Below the pieces are notes generated by a model, which had not been told where the DNA came from, did no database searches, and was given only the letters and a program-made list of their open reading frames with translations. A stretch of DNA of 64,000 nt from Paramecium sonneborni (Eukaryota > Ciliophora > Oligohymenophorea > Peniculida > Parameciidae), in contig CAJJDN010000053.1 of assembly GCA_905182985.1 (NCBI GenBank), forward strand, positions 483,825-547,824, written 5' to 3'. A program made the position numbers and the translations under genes. Positions 26,301 through 38,873 of the stretch are shown in pieces. Numbering within the stretch: position 1 is the first letter of the stretch; each line of letters starts with the position of its first letter.

Positions 26301-29300
26301 TATATGTCATTATGTTAAGATTTAAAATAACTATATGTTGCTATAACAAGACCTAAGAAAAGATTAATAATTTTTGATTAATCTATATAAAAGAGATAAA
26401 TAATACAATCTCTTTGGGAGAAATTAGATGTTGTTGAAGTTATTTAGAAAAAGAATATAAAAGTTTCTGACACATAATTTATTCTTGATCATACAATAGA
26501 TAACAAAGCTAATTGGAAAAAATAAGGATATAAAATGTTTAGACTTAATAATTATGATTAAGCAGCTAAGTGTTTTAGATTTTCTGGTGATGAAGAATTA
26601 TCAATAAAATCTACTGCATATTTTTTAGCTACTTAAGCCAACATTTTTAATGAAAATTATACAAATTATATTTAGGCTGCTAAATTATTTGAGAAAATTA
26701 ATATTCCTTTAAGAGCAGCATAATGTTATTTTTCAGGAAAAGAATATGGTAAAGCTTATGAATTATATAAATAAACTGATCTTAAGAGTGAAACAGCAGA
26801 ATCTGCATATTTTGCAGAATATTTTGATGAAGCAGCAGATTTATTTTATTAAATTAATGATATTAGAAGAGCTCTAGATTGTTATAAGAAAGCTAATAAT
26901 TGGGACAGAATTATTGAATTATTAAATTAACATAAAAATGAATTTACAATCGAAGAAAGAATGGCTTTTTTAAATAAATTCTTTCCAAGTTTTCTATAAG
27001 AAATGACTGATTAAATTGAATAAGAAGAAAAAGAAATAGAATAACAATAACAATAACAAAATTTAATTGATGAGAGATCAATAGAATAAGAAAATAATAA
27101 TGATTAATCTTAAAGTTTCCAAATTGAAAATTCATAAATAAATGAATCTAAACAAATTTAAGAAGTTTAAGATTCAAAAGATAATGAAAGTTCGTAAATA
27201 AATATTATTTAATAAGAAAAACAATAAATTATTGAATTAGATGATTCAGAATCTTTTGTTGTTTAAAATGAAGAATCATTCGAACATCTATCAATTTTTG
27301 ATCCTGAAGATGAATGGTTAAAAAGCAATAAATAAACATTAATAAAATCTATTGCCTCATCTAGTGTTGAATCACAATTTTCAAATGTTTTATTAATGAA
27401 TTAACCTTCAAATGTATCTTTATTAAAGTCAAAATCAAATATCTTTATTAAAAATAATGTTTTGCAATAATTAATTTAAAAGTTTTAATACTTTTCTGAT
27501 GAATTTAAAACTCATATAGAAAAATAATAACATAAAGCTACTTTATTATCTAATAGAACAGGTGAAGAAAAAGAATTTGATTATATGATTAACTTCTTAT
27601 ATGATTTAGATAATATAGAAATAGATACTATTTATTTAATTCTAGATCTATTGGAATAATTTAAAAGCTATAAATTATGCATTTTTGTTTGTAACTAATT
27701 TAAATTAGCCTAACATGTAGGTAGATATTTGGTTTCCTTAACATCACTTTATACACCTTTAACAAGAAGTTCCTTGAAAAATAATCTTTAGATTATTGCA
27801 AATAAACTATATAGAAAATAAATATTAGAATAAGCAGCAGTATCTTAATTAGCTGTTAATAATATATTGGAATCTATAAATCCTTAATTTTTATAATTTA
27901 AATATGAAGAACAATTTAATGTAACTAATAGTTTTGGAATTAATTGCTATAAAGAATTGATTGGTTTAGGCTTTTGGAAAACAGTCATTTATCAATTAAA
28001 TTATGAGCATGCATTAAATTTATGTAAATCCTTTAATAGTTTCAAAGATATTATAATAATTATGTAAAAAATTAAAGAAAATAGATAAAATAAGACAATT
28101 AGTGAAGAGGAAGAATTTATTTTAAATAAATATTAATATTTTAACTAAATTTAAGAAGCTCTTTAATTCTAATAATTAAACTTCAATCCTATATTTTAGC
28201 CTACTATTTAATACTTCAAAAATAATTAAAAATTAAATTAGGATACCATAAAAGAAATCATAGTGAATAGCAATTTATAAAATTTGAATTTAACCTACAC
28301 TTAGTAATTAAAGTAAATAGAAACCATAATTTTAACTCATTTAATTTTAAAATAAATGGTATCATAAAAAAATAACAAAATACTAGATATTACAAAAATT
28401 ATAGAAATTTAAATTTATTTTCTAAATCAGATTCAATTATTTTCATCAAATTCTAATATTTTCGATTCATTCTCATTCCTCTATTAATTTTCTTAACCTC
28501 AAGGAGAGATCATGAATCATTATTCTTAATTTTCGCTTGTATATTTAACTTCAGATTTGGTACAATATTTACATTAAGCATCAAAAGAAAAATAGAAGGA
28601 TAATCAAAATGTTTAATAATAATAATAATAAATAAAATTTATTGATATCGGATTTGAGTATATATTAACACCATATCATGTTGTTATGAAGGCTATAAAT
28701 AAATCATTTATTCAGACATTAAATGATCTATTTTATAATTTATCAGAAAAAATATTGAATTATTACTCTATTTATACTAATCAAAATAAATAATTTCCTC
28801 AAAATTAATATATTGGAACTTTTTTACCATAATTCACACAATTATACTTTTTAGAGTAAAAATAAAAAAATATATTACCTTTGATATTTTATCCTAAATA
28901 AGTGAATATCTTAAAATTTAAAAACTTCTGTGATTCAGGTATTAGAAATTTGGAAATTGAGAAACATGCATCTTCAATTCTAAATTAAATAAAATAAATT
29001 CATTAATTAGATTTTTTCAAGATATTAATTAAAACTAACATTAGAACTAAAAATTTACCTACTTAAATAAAAAATTTATTAAGAAATGAAAGCATTTCTC
29101 TTCTTTAAAAACCGAAAGAAAAACTTAACCATCAAAAAATTGTTCTAGCCGTTAATTTATTAAATTACATCGATGAGCTTCCAATAGCTATTTTTACATT
29201 ATAACAATTAAATAAACCTCAAGTTTTTAGTCCCTATATAAAATATATGGAGTTCTTAGAATGTTAAGAATACAATATAACTGAAGACATGTTTGATTGT

Positions 29301-30476
29301 TTTAATGAATTCAGTTAAGATCTCTAGAATAAATTATACCTAGATGAATGGCAATATCACTTGATTCGTGTAGGTTTAGCAATTCTAATTTCAATTTTAG
29401 AAGAAAAGAAATAAAAATTGTTGATACCTTGCTTATATGTGGAATTCATAAAAGGAGTATAAGATCAAAAGATTGAGATACCTATTTATAAAATATAAAA
29501 TCATGATATCCTAACTGACTATTTGGATCTATTAGGATAATTTCTTGATAATTGTAATTCTGAACATTATGAATTTCATGGTAATTTATTACTTATTATT
29601 TTCATAATCAATCTACCCATTTTAACAAAAAATGTAATAGACTAAATATCTTAAATAATTCAATTTGACTCTAAATATAAATTTTATCAAAAAATTAAAT
29701 TAATTTTAACAAAAGATTTATAAGGAAGATAACAAGAGTATATAAAACAATTTAAATCAATGTATATACATTAATATTTTGATTTATAAATAACAGAACT
29801 AGAAATAATCAATACAAAATAATAAAAAGAGCTGGAATAAATTTATAATAAATGTTTATCGAACTGGGAAAATTATTAGATCGAAGCTGATTCTTTAAAA
29901 AAGAATGGAATAAACTTACTCAAAAAATGGATGAAACATAAATAAATTATAGCTAAATCAAAATATTTAATTAGATCTTACCCCTTATTTTAATAATAAT
30001 CTTGGATTGTCAAATTTTAACAATTTTATAAATTGAATCTTCGTGAGATTTACAAAAATTTGAATAAAAATTAAAAAATATTTGAAGTTAATATCAAAGA
30101 GACCTTTGCATTATAAGAGTATTATTTTTATTTTATATTTAGAAATATTTTAAATTATAGACATTAAGCAATTGATTCAATAGATCTTCATTTTTGTAAT
30201 TAATTATTAGATAAACTTTCTTAACTTGAAATCTAAATTCAAAAAGGTATTGATGTAAGTAAATAATTATTGGAATTATCAAATGAATTTATTGATTGGA
30301 AATAGAATATTCAATAATCCTAAAATGAATAAGACGAATTATTAGCTAGAAATAAAGAATTATTAGCAATAAAATGGAAAAATTTGAAATCAGGTATTAA
30401 ATTAAAAAAGAGAATTGTACAAAAAGAAGAAATTTAACCAATTTAAGAAGAAGAAGAAGAAGATTAATAATAATGA
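23380..30476 (+). CDS. Large UvrD/Rep-fold helicase-like protein (TRANK1-like)
   Basis: ATP-dependent protein of the superfamily 1 helicase fold, about 2,347 residues with two introns: 23666-23690 (25 nt) and 26154-26181 (28 nt). Walker A is clear near residue 345 (VIGRSGTGKTT). Walker B reads LMLDELQDVPRA near residue 700. The NFRSHNQ motif, the EAKGLEFEDV motif and the ITRPKKR motif near residue 969 follow in the expected order. Downstream is a helical-repeat section resembling TPR units, with AAKCFRFSGD and AAQCYFSGKEY patterns. A Gln/Glu-rich spacer and over 1,000 residues without recognised domains come next. This order matches TRANK1-type proteins better than bacterial UvrD. In eukaryotes such proteins are poorly understood, and helicase activity is not shown. 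The 5' end may include further exons upstream of the ATG used here. Confidence 0.8.
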
Positions 30477-30604
30477 GCTATGAAATACATTAAAACAAAT
30501 TAAATTGTCTTAATATTTTTTTCAATATTTAATTTCATTTCACTGTTTGTTTATTTGAAAAAACTTCTTCTTCACAAAGAATTTTGACTCTATTTTTAAA
30601 AGAC

Positions 30605-31135
30605 ATGTTAATAATTTACTTATTTTTCTATACTTCTTACAATAAATATCCTAAAATTGTTTTTAAAAGTCAAATCCACTATTTTCAAGATTTATAAAAT
30701 AAAGAAGGAATTCATAAGACTATTTAAAGATAAGATTCCTATGTTTTAAATGTATTATAAACTAAATTATACGATTATTAAATTTGGATTTTGGAAAATC
30801 AATACATTTTTATGAATTATATCTTTCTGAAAAATTTTATTTTATTTTTAATAATCATCTAATCATTGCCATGGATAATGAATTCTTTTCCTCCGATTTA
30901 CTTAATTATATTTTTGACTTAAATTATTTAAAGAACTTTTTTTGACTACATTTTAATGATTTAATGTAGATGGAAAGTTTATATATTTTATAAATTATCA
31001 TTAGTGTTTTCTTCATGTAAAAACAGATTGTTGATATCAGTCCAATAATTTCCTAAATCAAATTAGAAATTATTTGATAGTTTATTTTCTTAAAAATATT
31101 CAATCCTAAGTATTTAATTTCAAAAATATTATTGA
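30605..31135 (+). CDS. Hypothetical ORF; possible fragment of a P4-type ATPase N-terminus
   Basis: ATG at 30605 opens 176 codons to TGA at 31133-31135, starting 129 bp after the helicase stop. A central part (LKNFILFLIIIQSLP, then NSFPPIYLIIF) loosely recalls the first membrane pair of phospholipid-flippase ATPases, with the preceding NVLQTKLYDYQ in a similar place. No catalytic DKTGT-type motif follows within the window, and neighbouring frames also read like protein. If the likeness is real this is a broken remnant. It may equally be chance in AT-rich DNA. Confidence 0.22.
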
Positions 31136-31770
31136 AGTTTTTGTAGGTAAATTTCAAAGTCTAATTTAGATTAAATAACATTAGAGATATCTATGTTTAG
31201 GTTAGCAAAAAGAGTTAGAAATCCAAAGAGAATAAGCACTTTTAAAAGGTTTGATTTTATTTGATATCATATTTTATTTGGTCTTTTTATAAATGAAATG
31301 AAAATTCTAGAGTAAAATCTATTCTTTTATAGTATTAAAATATTTTTCAATTAAACATGTTATTATTTCTTACATTTTATTAAATTAATTTTTTGAGCGG
31401 AAGGAATTAAACTTATTTTTAAAAAACAAGAAACTAAATATAAAATTACTTAATAATTTGTTTTAACACTCAGCATTAGCAATAATATAAAAAGCAATAA
31501 AATATATTTTGCATAAATTTATTTTTTAGTTTTTATTTCGGTAAAATTTTTTGATTTAAAATTGGAAAAAATAATATTATTTATTTTTAATTTTGATATT
31601 ATAAATCTAATTCTTTTTTGATTTTAGGATTGGGCCTATAGAATTTAATTAGAGAACTCTTTTTTTTAATATGTCAATTTAATTTTTAAATTTTCTGTCT
31701 CTTATGAAAAATTCCTTTTCTCATAGGTAACAAAATCTTATTGTAAAAATTTAAATCACTTTATTGTAGT
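31136..31770. other. Intergenic region, no recognised gene
   Basis: AT-rich DNA with mixed short frames on +. Some may be debris of the preceding ORF. Nothing can be named. Confidence 0.3.
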
Positions 31771-32220
31771 ATGGGTTATGATAATTCAATCATATAAGTA
31801 AAATATTACTTGAAAATACATGAGACTTTAAAATAATGGATTTGCTTTAATAATCCAGGTTAAAGTTAGCATGAATCTCCGAAAATAAAAACTTGTATTC
31901 CTCCAAACTAAGTAGATGATATCTAACTTAATTAGCAATATATATCCAATAATGATAAAAATTATAGATCTATCATTGAAGTTTCCTCGATAATTAATAT
32001 TTCCAATTCTAGTAAATATTTTTCATTAATCTTTCTATTCTAAAATACCTAATTATGTAAACTTCTCCTTTAATTTCAATTTTCGAGAATCTGGCTATTT
32101 TTCCAGGATACTTATCTTATAATAATGTAGATTTCAATTAGCCATATTAAACATTTATACCTTATAGTGTTTATTTTGAATTAAGAGAATTAATTCCTAA
32201 CTATGATCTAGTAATAATGA
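31771..32220 (+). CDS. Hypothetical ORF, about 149 aa, unknown
   Basis: Frame from ATG at 31771 to TGA at 32218-32220. The N-terminal 80 residues are polar and Asn/Gln/Ser-rich (start MGYDNSII). In the 3' third, another frame reads more convincingly (FPGYLSYNNVDFNQPY), suggesting an intron or frameshift near 32050. No family is recognised. A Gly directly after Met could allow N-myristoylation, but this is weak. It would converge on the next minus-strand ORF. Confidence 0.28.
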
Positions 32221-32237
32221 ATTTTATTTTTGTACTA

Positions 32238-32688
32238 TCAACCCTCGTCTCCTTCTATATTATCATCACCTAAACTTTCTTTTAAATCTACTACTATTTC
32301 TCCATCAAAGCATTTTCAAAAAGTTGATTAAATTTAATTTCAAACATTTCATAATTGTAAACAACTTCTGACATACTTTTTCATTTGATTTATTTCTAAA
32401 TTATCCTTTTCAAATTTTCACTTCCTTCGCATATAAAACTTAATATTAAATCAATGAATTCAGATATAATAAATTTAAGTTTACCTTTATATCCATTTCT
32501 AAAATTGACATAAAATATTCCTCCATCCTCATATTTCAGATCTAACTTAAATAATTCATCATTCAAAATTAATCCTCACCATATGTTTTTACATTTAAAA
32601 TTAATCTACCTTTCTTTTTATTGAAGCCATCCATAATCCCTTTGAAATAAACGGAAAAATTAACTATATTGAATCTAATATATGCCAT
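32238..32688 (-). CDS. Hypothetical small gene, unknown, possibly interrupted
   Basis: ATG at 32686-32688. The frame MAYIRFNIVNFSVYFKG is joined through a probable 35-nt intron to a polar stretch (YEDGGIFYVNFRNGYKG). The far end reads as an acidic tail (DLKESLGDDNIEGDEG) closed by TGA at 32238-32240. Between these parts at least one frame change is unexplained, so further introns or decay are possible. Composition and codon choice (GAT, GAA and GGT frequent) look coding. It starts 144 bp beyond the 3' end of the WD40 gene, on the same strand. No family recognised. Confidence 0.33.
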
Positions 32689-32831
32689 TTTATATAATTA
32701 AGAAGTCATAAAGCAATGTGGAGAATTTTAAATAATTTGGAAAAGAGTTACATATTTAAAATTTTACTATAAGGGATATAATAATTGATAATTTATAAAT
32801 TTAGGTGAATAATTTATACATGATAATCAAT

Positions 32832-35452
32832 TCATTTTTCCAAAAAATAGGTTCCTTTAGATTTTAATAATGGTCGCAAATCAAAACCTTAATAATTCAC
32901 AAATTCTCCTTTCAAAATTAAAGCACCTTATGCTTCTAGGATTAAATATTAGGAGATATTTAGATAAGGATAATGTGTGACTAGATAACATTTAAATATA
33001 TACCAATTTCTACAAGAGGAGTTTTCAATAACTCCAATGCATATTATTAATATTTATCCGAAAAAGAAATTTCTTTTCCTTTGTTAATTTCCCATAAACA
33101 AATTGAGTTATCATAACTACCAGACGCCAAAGTAGTTCCATCTGATGAGAAGCATACTGATCGGACTAAATCATTATGGCCATTTAATTAAGCTTTTTAT
33201 TATCCTGTTTAAACATCCCATAAACGAATAGAATAATCTCTACTTCCAGAAGCTACAGTAGTTCCATCTGGTGAAAAGCATACTGACCAAACTGAATCAT
33301 TATGACCATCTAATTAAGCTTTTTATTGTCTTGAGTTAACATCCCATAAACGGATAGAATTATCTCCGCTACCAGAGGCTAAAGTAGTTCCGTCTAGAGA
33401 GAAACATACTGACCAGACTGAATCATTATGACCATCTAATTAAGCTTTCTATTGTCTTGAGTTAATATCCCATAAACGGATTGAATTATCTCCGCTACCA
33501 GAAGCTAAAGTAGTTCCATCTGGCGAGAAGCATACCGAGTTAACACTATTGCTATGACCATCTAATTAGACTTTTTATTATCCCGTGTTAACATCCCATA
33601 AACGGATAGAATTATCTCCGCTACCAGAAGCTAAAGTCATTCCATCTGGTGAGTAGCTTACTGACTGGACTGAATCATTATGACCATCTAATTAAGATTT
33701 TTATTATCCTGTTTTAACATTCCATAACCGGATAGAGTTATCATCACTACCAGAAGCTAAAGTAGTTTCATTTGGTGAGAAGCATACTGAGTTAACACCA
33801 TTACTATGACCATCTAATTAAGCTATTTTTTATCCTGTCTTAAAATCCCATAAACGAATTGAGTTATCTCCACTACTAGATGCTAAGGTTGTTAAATCTG
33901 ATGATAAGCATACTGATAAGACAGCACCAGTATGCTCAACTTTTTACACATTTTTATGTCCTGTTTTAGCATCCCATAAACGAATAGAGTTATATCCACT
34001 ACCAGCTAAAATAGCTCCATCTGGTGAAAAGCTTACTGATCGAATAGTTCCGCTATAACCATCCATTTTGACTTTGACTGATCCAGTCTTAACATCCCAT
34101 AAATGAATATATTAATCTCTACTTCCAGAAGCTATAGTAGTTCCATCTGGTGAGAAGCATACTGATAGGACATAATCACTATGACCATCTAATTAGGCTT
34201 TTTAATTTCCTATTTTAACATCCCATAAACGGATAGACTTATCTCCACTACCAGAAGCTAATGTGGTTCCATCTGGTGAAAAGCATACTGACCAGACTGA
34301 ATTATTATGACCATCTAATTAAGCTTTTTATTACCCAGTCTTAACATCCCATAAACGGATCGATTTATCACTACTACCAGAAGCTAAAGTAGTTCCATCT
34401 AGTGAGAAACATACTGAGTTAACACTATTACTATGGCCATCCAATTTGGCTTTTTATTATCTTGTCTTAACATCCCATAAACGGATTGAGTTATCTACAC
34501 TACCAGAAGCTAAATTAGTTCCATCTGGCGAGAAGCATATTGAAGAGACAGTTTGTGTTTGATCTAATTAGGCTTTTTTTTTCCTGGTCTTAACATCCCA
34601 GAAACGGATAGAATAATCATCACCACTAGAAATTAATGTAGTTCCATCTGGTGAGAAGCATATTGGCCAGACAGCACCAGAATGACCATCCAATTTAGCT
34701 TTTTATTATCCTTTCTTAACATCCCATAAACGGATTGAGTTATCTACACTACCAGAAGCTAAAGTGAATCCATCTGGTGAGAAACATACAGAGGAAACAA
34801 AACTAGTATGACCTTGCAATTGATTCAATTCATGGATTTTCATTTTTATCCACTTACAATTTAATAATAGAGTCCCATTTAAATTCACTCCACTAATGTC
34901 TACATCATCAAATTCTGACCCACTAAAATTGCATCTGGCAAAATTTCCACCAATCAAAGTAGTATTCTTGATCCTAATGTTCTCGAAGCACGAATTCTTC
35001 AGGTCGACTTTCATAACTACTAATAAATATAGTCCATTGGACCCACATTGAATAAATTTTTCATCTATAGTTGTTAGTTGAACGAAGAATTTTAGCAATT
35101 AGATAATTTACTCATCTTTTGATATTTTTTAAATGAGAATTTTTCTAGATTCTTCGCAGACATCATTATCATAATAATTTTTTTTATTAAAGTCATGATG
35201 TTTAACTTATTTCAAAATATTCATCATTATCTGGATTTTATTATTTACCCCATCTTTTTATTCGTTATTTGTTAAATTGGTTGCTTTTAAAATAGACTAT
35301 TCACAATTTTTAAGATTTTCATCAATTGAAAGATAATTTAAACAGTCTGAAATGTTTTCTTTTCTCATCTACTCAATTATTACCTTATATATTTTTTAGT
35401 CTAAATCTTTTGATGAAGCTAAAATATCATAAAGATCATCTTTCTATTCCAT
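32832..35452 (-). CDS. Pentapeptide-repeat and WD40-repeat protein (14 WD repeats)
   Basis: Cytoplasmic scaffold-type protein of about 865 residues. After a polar N-terminus, residues of about 125-180 form pentapeptide-like layers (CSFENIRI-type, [25 protein letters not shown]). From about residue 207 come 14 WD40 units of about 42 residues, each with [24 protein letters not shown]. Fourteen units fit two seven-bladed propellers. The C-terminus ([20 protein letters not shown]) is restored by a 23-nt intron at 32981-33003, giving exactly 866 codons. ATG at 35450-35452 is chosen because the frame is open from there. The units are very alike, which suggests recent expansion or homogenisation. 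One unit near 34555 lacks the usual GH. WD proteins of this kind bind other proteins, and no partner can be inferred here. Confidence 0.88.
33060..34800 (-). repeat. Tandem array of 14 WD40-coding units, about 126 bp each
   Basis: The complement of CATCCCATAAACG (coding for the RLWDV core) recurs about every 126 bp through this span. Units share long near-identical stretches such as the coding text for [13 protein letters not shown]. The high similarity at DNA level goes beyond what protein conservation needs. Confidence 0.85.
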
Positions 35453-36174
35453 TTTTTTTTTTTTTAAAATATTTATTTTTTTATTTTATCAATATTAACA
35501 TTTATATTATGAATCAAGAATATCTTCTGTATTAAAATTAAGACAAATAAAAAAAATTTTGAAAATTAGGATTTTATTGATAATTAGGTATAATCAACAA
35601 TTTCAAATCATATAGCCCTATACATTTTTTATAAAAATAATTATAAATAATTCATTGAGAGAGAAAATACTCGATTTATCTTCTTAAATAGATATGGTTT
35701 GAGTGATAAAATGAACATTTTAGAGAAATTCTTTTAACTAATTAAGTATCATAAAAAATTTACTTTTTTCTCATTACGTCGCCCTAATGGAATCCTTTTT
35801 TCTTATATACATCGCCTTTATGTAATCAATATATCTTTACTCTTTTAACCATCCCATTTTCTAATCTTTTTAGTTGCACATTTTGTTTTTCCATTTTATC
35901 TTTTAATATTTACTTGTATCAGATTAGTCTCATAAATCAATTAATTTTAATTATAAGCTAATATAAAAATTTTTAATCATTATTAGAAATTATTTAACCT
36001 TTCATCAATTATGAATAAGCATGATTCTGAGCAATTATAATATTTTTATACGAGATTATTAAATTTTTTACTATTTATTATACTATTTAAATTAACTACT
36101 ACTGGAACAAACAACTTAAAATATATAATTATATTATAATAAAAAACTAAATTGATAAAATATATTTTGATTAT
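35453..36174. other. Intergenic region, no recognised gene
   Basis: AT-rich spacer upstream of the WD40 gene and downstream of the MORN remnant. The part next to 35453 should hold the WD40 gene promoter. No gene supported. Confidence 0.3.
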
Positions 36175-37591
36175 TCATTCATCCAATTAGAAGTTATCAA
36201 AATTTTTGATTGCAGTATCAATTTTCTCCCATCTACCAATTTTATTTCCTTTTTTATATTCACCTATTACAGTGAATTATTAATTGAACTCAAACTCATC
36301 ATCCAACTCTATCCATGACCCAGATTTAATTGAGCCTCCATCTACCTCATCATACAAACCACCACCACTGAAACATTTTATTTTTTTTACATCAATGTAT
36401 AGCTTTCACTTTCTTCCCCTTTAAATAAAATATTCCACTCTCGATTTTTTTACCATTTTGATATTCACCATTTTATAGCACTTATAAATAATTTTACAAC
36501 TCATCATTCAGCTATCTCCATTCACCATTTGTTTGACCTTAGTCATTATACAAACCACCATCACTAAAAAACTATAAAATATCCCATCTACCAACTTTCT
36601 TACCATTGATATTCCCCAATATAAGTGACTTAGGAATAATCTGAAAATCTATTGTTCGACTCAATCCAATTACCATTCTTAAGACTTTAATCACTGTAAA
36701 CTCCACCACCACTAAAAATTTTTATTAAATTTTTACATCAATTCCTAAACATCTCTTTATTCCTGATTATACAAAATATCCAATTTACCAATTTTCTCCC
36801 ATTTTTATATTCACCTTCTAAAATGACTTATGAATATAAATTAAGCCCATAGCCTTATTCTATCCATTTTCCCATTTTAGTGTAACATCCTTCTACTTCT
36901 TTGTAAAATCCACCACTACAATTTGATTTTCTTCATTTTAATAATAAAATGTTACCCATCAAATTTGTAAATTTTTATATCCCACTTGCCGACTTTGTTA
37001 CCATTTTTATAAATACCTTGGAAAGTTACTTTTGAATAAATCTGAAATCCATCACTCAATTCAATCCACATTCCAACTTTAACTCCTGCATTGTACAATC
37101 CACCTCCGCTAAGATTTGATACTTTAAAATTTACATCTATTAAAATCTATATTGCCTTTAATCCCTAAACAAAATATCCCATCGACCGGCTTTCTTACCA
37201 TTTTGATATTCACCATTATATGTGACTTACGAGTAATTACTAAATCCATCACTCAACTCAATCCATTTACCTTATTTTTCAGCTAATTAATTATATAATC
37301 CCCAACCACTAAAAATTTAATGTTTAAATATACATAATATTATTTTTATAGATATAATTCCATTTTCCTTGTTTTTAATCATTTAAGTAATATCCATTTT
37401 CACATATTTATGCTTTACTATATTTAAACAAAATAGGTAATATACCGTGAATAATTTTTAATAAATTCGCTCCATAAACCTTACTTTAATCCATTATCAT
37501 AGTAACCGCCAACTTCTTTGTAAACTAAACCTGACCAAAATGCTCTCCATTTACCTGACTTTTTTTTAACTTTACCAAATTCACCTTCCAT
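36175..37591 (-). pseudogene. MORN-repeat protein gene, frameshifted, probably decaying
   Basis: MORN-type repeats of the form GEY-NGKK-G-WDI and GGG-YN--G-K-G-WIEL recur at least eight times. In intact relatives such repeats bind membranes or act as scaffold ribs. ATG at 37589-37591 begins MEGEFGKVKKKSGKW. Early frame changes can be repaired by short introns (for example GTATATT...ATAG after NYS, and a 26-nt one before GGGLYNAG). At least three later frame changes cannot. A base is missing in the unit near 36810, two bases are missing in QNG of the unit near 36605, and one is missing in KKIGRW near 36440. The frame then resumes to a TGA at 36175-36177 after FDNFQLDE. Multiple small deletions in different units fit a recent pseudogene. 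Sequencing error is the alternative. Confidence 0.7.
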
Positions 37592-38873
37592 TTAAGATAT
37601 TTTACCTAATCAATATTATGATATTGATCATGATGTTTTTAATTTTCTTAATATTATTCGCTTTTTTAATTAAGGATGATTTCTTACATTCTCAAAATTT
37701 TTCCATCATATGAATAATAGATTAAGTTATCTTAATTAAATGTTATTTGGAATTTAACTTTCACAAATCTAAGATGAATTTGATCCCAATTTCAAGTTCA
37801 AATTCTTAATTGCAATTTTACTATTGTGCTAAATCTTGCCTAATCAGATTATTTGATGTTTTAGAATTCATCTTTAAATTTTTTATTGATTTTATTTATA
37901 TAATATTGGTTGATATAAATCATTATATGAATTAGAAATCTTAATTATATTTTCGAAACAATATCTAACAATACTGACATTTATTTAAAAATTATAAAAT
38001 TTTTATAAAAATATAAAAGAACTTAAATACAATCTATTTTAAAATTAGAGTGCTATAAATCATAATTACTTTGATTATAATAAATTAATAGTTTTGCTCA
38101 AACCCAGGCATTAATAAATAACAAAAATAACAATTCTTTAAAAGCTACATAATTAATTTTTTTTCTAAAATTTGTTTGGATTTTATAGAATCTTTAGTCT
38201 AATGCAATAGAGCCTTAGCAGATCATTTAATTAAACCTGATAACATGATTTGAATTATTCTAATTTCTTCTACAGAGTTTTAGAAATTATTACATTAATC
38301 TTTCAAATTATTCATTCAATAATTGGTACCTATCATTAGCCTTGTATTATCAATCAATGGTGATTCAAATGCATTTTTTGGCCAGTGATATTTTATGTAA
38401 GCATCATCGCAACAAAATATCCGAGATATTACAATCTTTATTTATTTAATTTATAATGTTATTGGCACTATTGGACATTTCTGAGAGGCGCTAGGCAGTG
38501 CATTTATAAAATATTTTTTTATATCATATTTAAAATATCTGGTGATGATCTTATGTTCAGAAGACCCCAGACGCATTTATTATGTTTATGAATCATATAA
38601 ATATTTATAAAAATATTTCATTTTTAATAATAATATAGAATGCTAATAAATATATTTTTTATTCAGTCACCATTATTTTAATATAAATAAAAAATAATGT
38701 TTTTTTCTTTCAGTAATTTATTTTTCGTTTCTCAAATAAGAGTAAATTATAATGCTCATCACTATTTCTTTATTTTCAAATTGAAATTACTTTTAATGAT
38801 TTAATGGATGAAAAGTTTTTTCTAAAAATATACTAATTTTTTTTTGTTTAATTAACTTATTAAAGAATCAAAA
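37592..38873. other. Gene-free stretch with a local GC-rich island
   Basis: No coding frame supported. Around 38340-38600 the DNA is clearly less AT-rich and contains blocks such as gaggcgctaggcagtgc and agaagaccccagacgc, unlike the flanks. It could be a structured RNA gene or a remnant, and I could not match it to a tRNA, snRNA or rRNA. Confidence 0.35.

Noticed and set aside
35359..35383. A 25-nt intron near the 5' end of the WD40 gene
   Set aside because: The frame is open straight through from ATG 35452 without removing it, and only the unspliced reading gives a whole number of codons.
36175..37591. Frame breaks caused by unexcised germline insertions (IES)
   Set aside because: The breaks are losses of one or two bases relative to sister repeats, not TA-flanked insertions.
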